Below are positions 6,494 to 7,440 of a stretch of 7,440 bases of DNA, piece by piece. The stretch is from Chloroflexota bacterium. Its GTDB lineage: Bacteria; Chloroflexota; Dehalococcoidia; SHYM01. Both the position numbers and the translations under genes were made by a program. Below the pieces are notes generated by a model. The model saw nothing but the letters and a program-made list of their open reading frames with translations. It made no database searches and had not been told where the DNA came from. The DNA lies in the NCBI GenBank assembly GCA_016199375.1, contig JACQGV010000195.1:1-7440 (forward strand), given 5' to 3'. Position 1 is the stretch's first letter, and each line of letters opens with the position of its first letter.

Positions 6494-7440
6494 ATGCCTG
6501 TCCGCACGCCGCCCGAGATCCGCGAGCAGATCGTCGCCACGGTGCGCGACTTCGTGAAGCGCGACGTGCTCCCCGTGGCCCAGAAGCTGGAGCTGGCCGA
6601 CGAGTACCCCCACGAGCTGGTGGAGAAGATGAAGGAGATGGGGCTCTTCGGCATCACCATCCCCCCGGAGTACGGCGGCCAGGGGCTGGACTACACCACC
6701 TTCGCCATGATCTTCGAGGAGCTGTGCAAGGGCTGGATGTCCGTCTCCGGCATCATCGGCACCCACCACGTCATGGCCTACGCGGTGATGACCTTCGGCA
6801 CCGAGGAGCAGAAGCGCAAGTACCTGCCCGCCTTCGCGCGGGGCGAGAAGCGGGGCGGGCTGGCCCTCTCGGAGCCCGACGCCGGCACCGACGTGCAGGC
6901 CATCAAGACCACGGCCCGTCGCGACGGCGACCACTACGTGGTCAACGGCCAGAAGATGTGGATCACCAACAGCTACTACGGCAACACCTTCCTGCTCATC
7001 GCCAAGACCGACCCCAAGGCCCAGCCCGCGCACCGCGGGATCAGCGCCTTCGTCGCCGAGAAGGGGCCGGGCTTCAATGTGGTGGGCAAGATCAGCAAAC
7101 TGGGCTACCGGGGCGTGGACACCTGTCCCATCAACTTCGAGGACTATCGTGTCCCCGTCACCAACCTGGTGGGCGGGGTCGAGGGCGAAGGGTTCAAGCA
7201 CGTGATGAGCGCCCTGGAGACGGGGCGCATCAACATCGCCGCTCGGGCCGTCGGCGTGGCCACCGCGGCCTTCGAGGCGGCCATCAAGTACGCTCAGCGG
7301 CGCCACACCATGGGCAAGCCCATCGCCGAGCACCAGGCCATCCAGCTCAAACTGGCCGACATGGCCACCCGCATCCAGGCAGCGCGGCTCCTCACCCACT
7401 GGGCCGCGGAGGTCAAGGATCGCGGCGAGCGCTCCGACAT
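6494..7440 (+). CDS. Acyl-CoA dehydrogenase, 3' end beyond window
   Basis: The reading frame runs open from ATG at 6494 to the window edge, giving 315 residues of a FAD-dependent acyl-CoA dehydrogenase (family length about 380-390), which forms the 2,3-double bond of acyl-CoA and passes electrons to an electron-transfer flavoprotein. It starts with the all-alpha N-terminal domain, including GITIPPEYGGQGLDY (53-67). The FAD-contact segment LALSEPDAGTDVQ (123-135) and QKMWITNS (153-160) lead into the beta domain, with KLGYRGVDT (202-210) and FEDYRVP (215-221). The C-terminal helical domain has LETGRINIAARAVGVA (241-256) and RRHTMGKPIAEHQAIQLKLA (269-288). The usual RxxFGxPI motif has Met for Phe. 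The catalytic glutamate, usually near residue 365-375, is outside the window, so substrate class cannot be judged. Start is supported by GGGAGGA at 6482-6488, 5 bases before ATG. It lies just behind the HAD gene. Confidence 0.93.
   Translation, partial: MPVRTPPEIREQIVATVRDFVKRDVLPVAQKLELADEYPHELVEKMKEMGLFGITIPPEYGGQGLDYTTFAMIFEELCKGWMSVSGIIGTHHVMAYAVMTFGTEEQKRKYLPAFARGEKRGGLALSEPDAGTDVQAIKTTARRDGDHYVVNGQKMWITNSYYGNTFLLIAKTDPKAQPAHRGISAFVAEKGPGFNVVGKISKLGYRGVDTCPINFEDYRVPVTNLVGGVEGEGFKHVMSALETGRINIAARAVGVATAAFEAAIKYAQRRHTMGKPIAEHQAIQLKLADMATRIQAARLLTHWAAEVKDRGERSD

Noticed and set aside
6239..7399. Minus-strand open frame of 386 codons over the HAD and acyl-CoA dehydrogenase genes
   Set aside because: It spans two clear + strand genes, has shadow-type composition and no recognisable motif.

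Overview
The window is GC-rich (roughly two thirds G+C by eye) bacterial chromosome. All ten recognisable genes, plus one gene remnant, lie on the + strand. Most have strong AGGAGG-type ribosome binding sites 5-7 bases before the start. Arginine biosynthesis genes mixed with acyl-CoA enzymes, a DUF971 protein and HigA/HicBA toxin-antitoxin genes fit an environmental Chloroflexota-type organism (Dehalococcoidia or SAR202-like). That placement is an inference from gene content and style, not from a marker gene.

Layout. Bases 1-200 hold no gene; they carry a cluster of palindromic, REP-like hairpin modules ending near a T5 run. Then come argB (201-1007), a crotonase-fold acyl-CoA enzyme (1041-1811) and a DUF971 protein (1859-2197), spaced 33-47 bases apart and probably one transcript. 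An AT-rich patch with a perfect TATAAT (2246-2251) precedes a 100-aa protein of probable dimeric alpha/beta-barrel fold (2295-2597). A long GC-rich hairpin (2614-2657) separates it from argD (2695-3888). Between argD and argG lies a 29-codon relic of a HigA-type antitoxin (3908-3997). Its stop codon sits one base before the GTG start of argG (3999-5258), and it contains argG's ribosome binding site. A hicBA toxin-antitoxin pair (5280-5722) follows argG, then a HAD-like hydrolase (5724-6479) and an acyl-CoA dehydrogenase (6494 onward) that runs off the right edge.

How the genes work together. ArgB, ArgD and ArgG catalyse the second, fourth and seventh of the eight steps from glutamate to arginine. 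argC, argJ, argF and argH are not in the window, so the pathway genes are dispersed. The crotonase and the acyl-CoA dehydrogenase belong to fatty-acyl or aromatic acyl-CoA breakdown and need not be linked to arginine synthesis. The two antitoxin-related insertions on either side of argG suggest that this junction has been rearranged by horizontal transfer. No wholly new system is evident. The most unusual points are the antitoxin relic that now forms the argG leader, a crotonase without the usual catalytic acids, and a HAD protein without the second motif-I aspartate.
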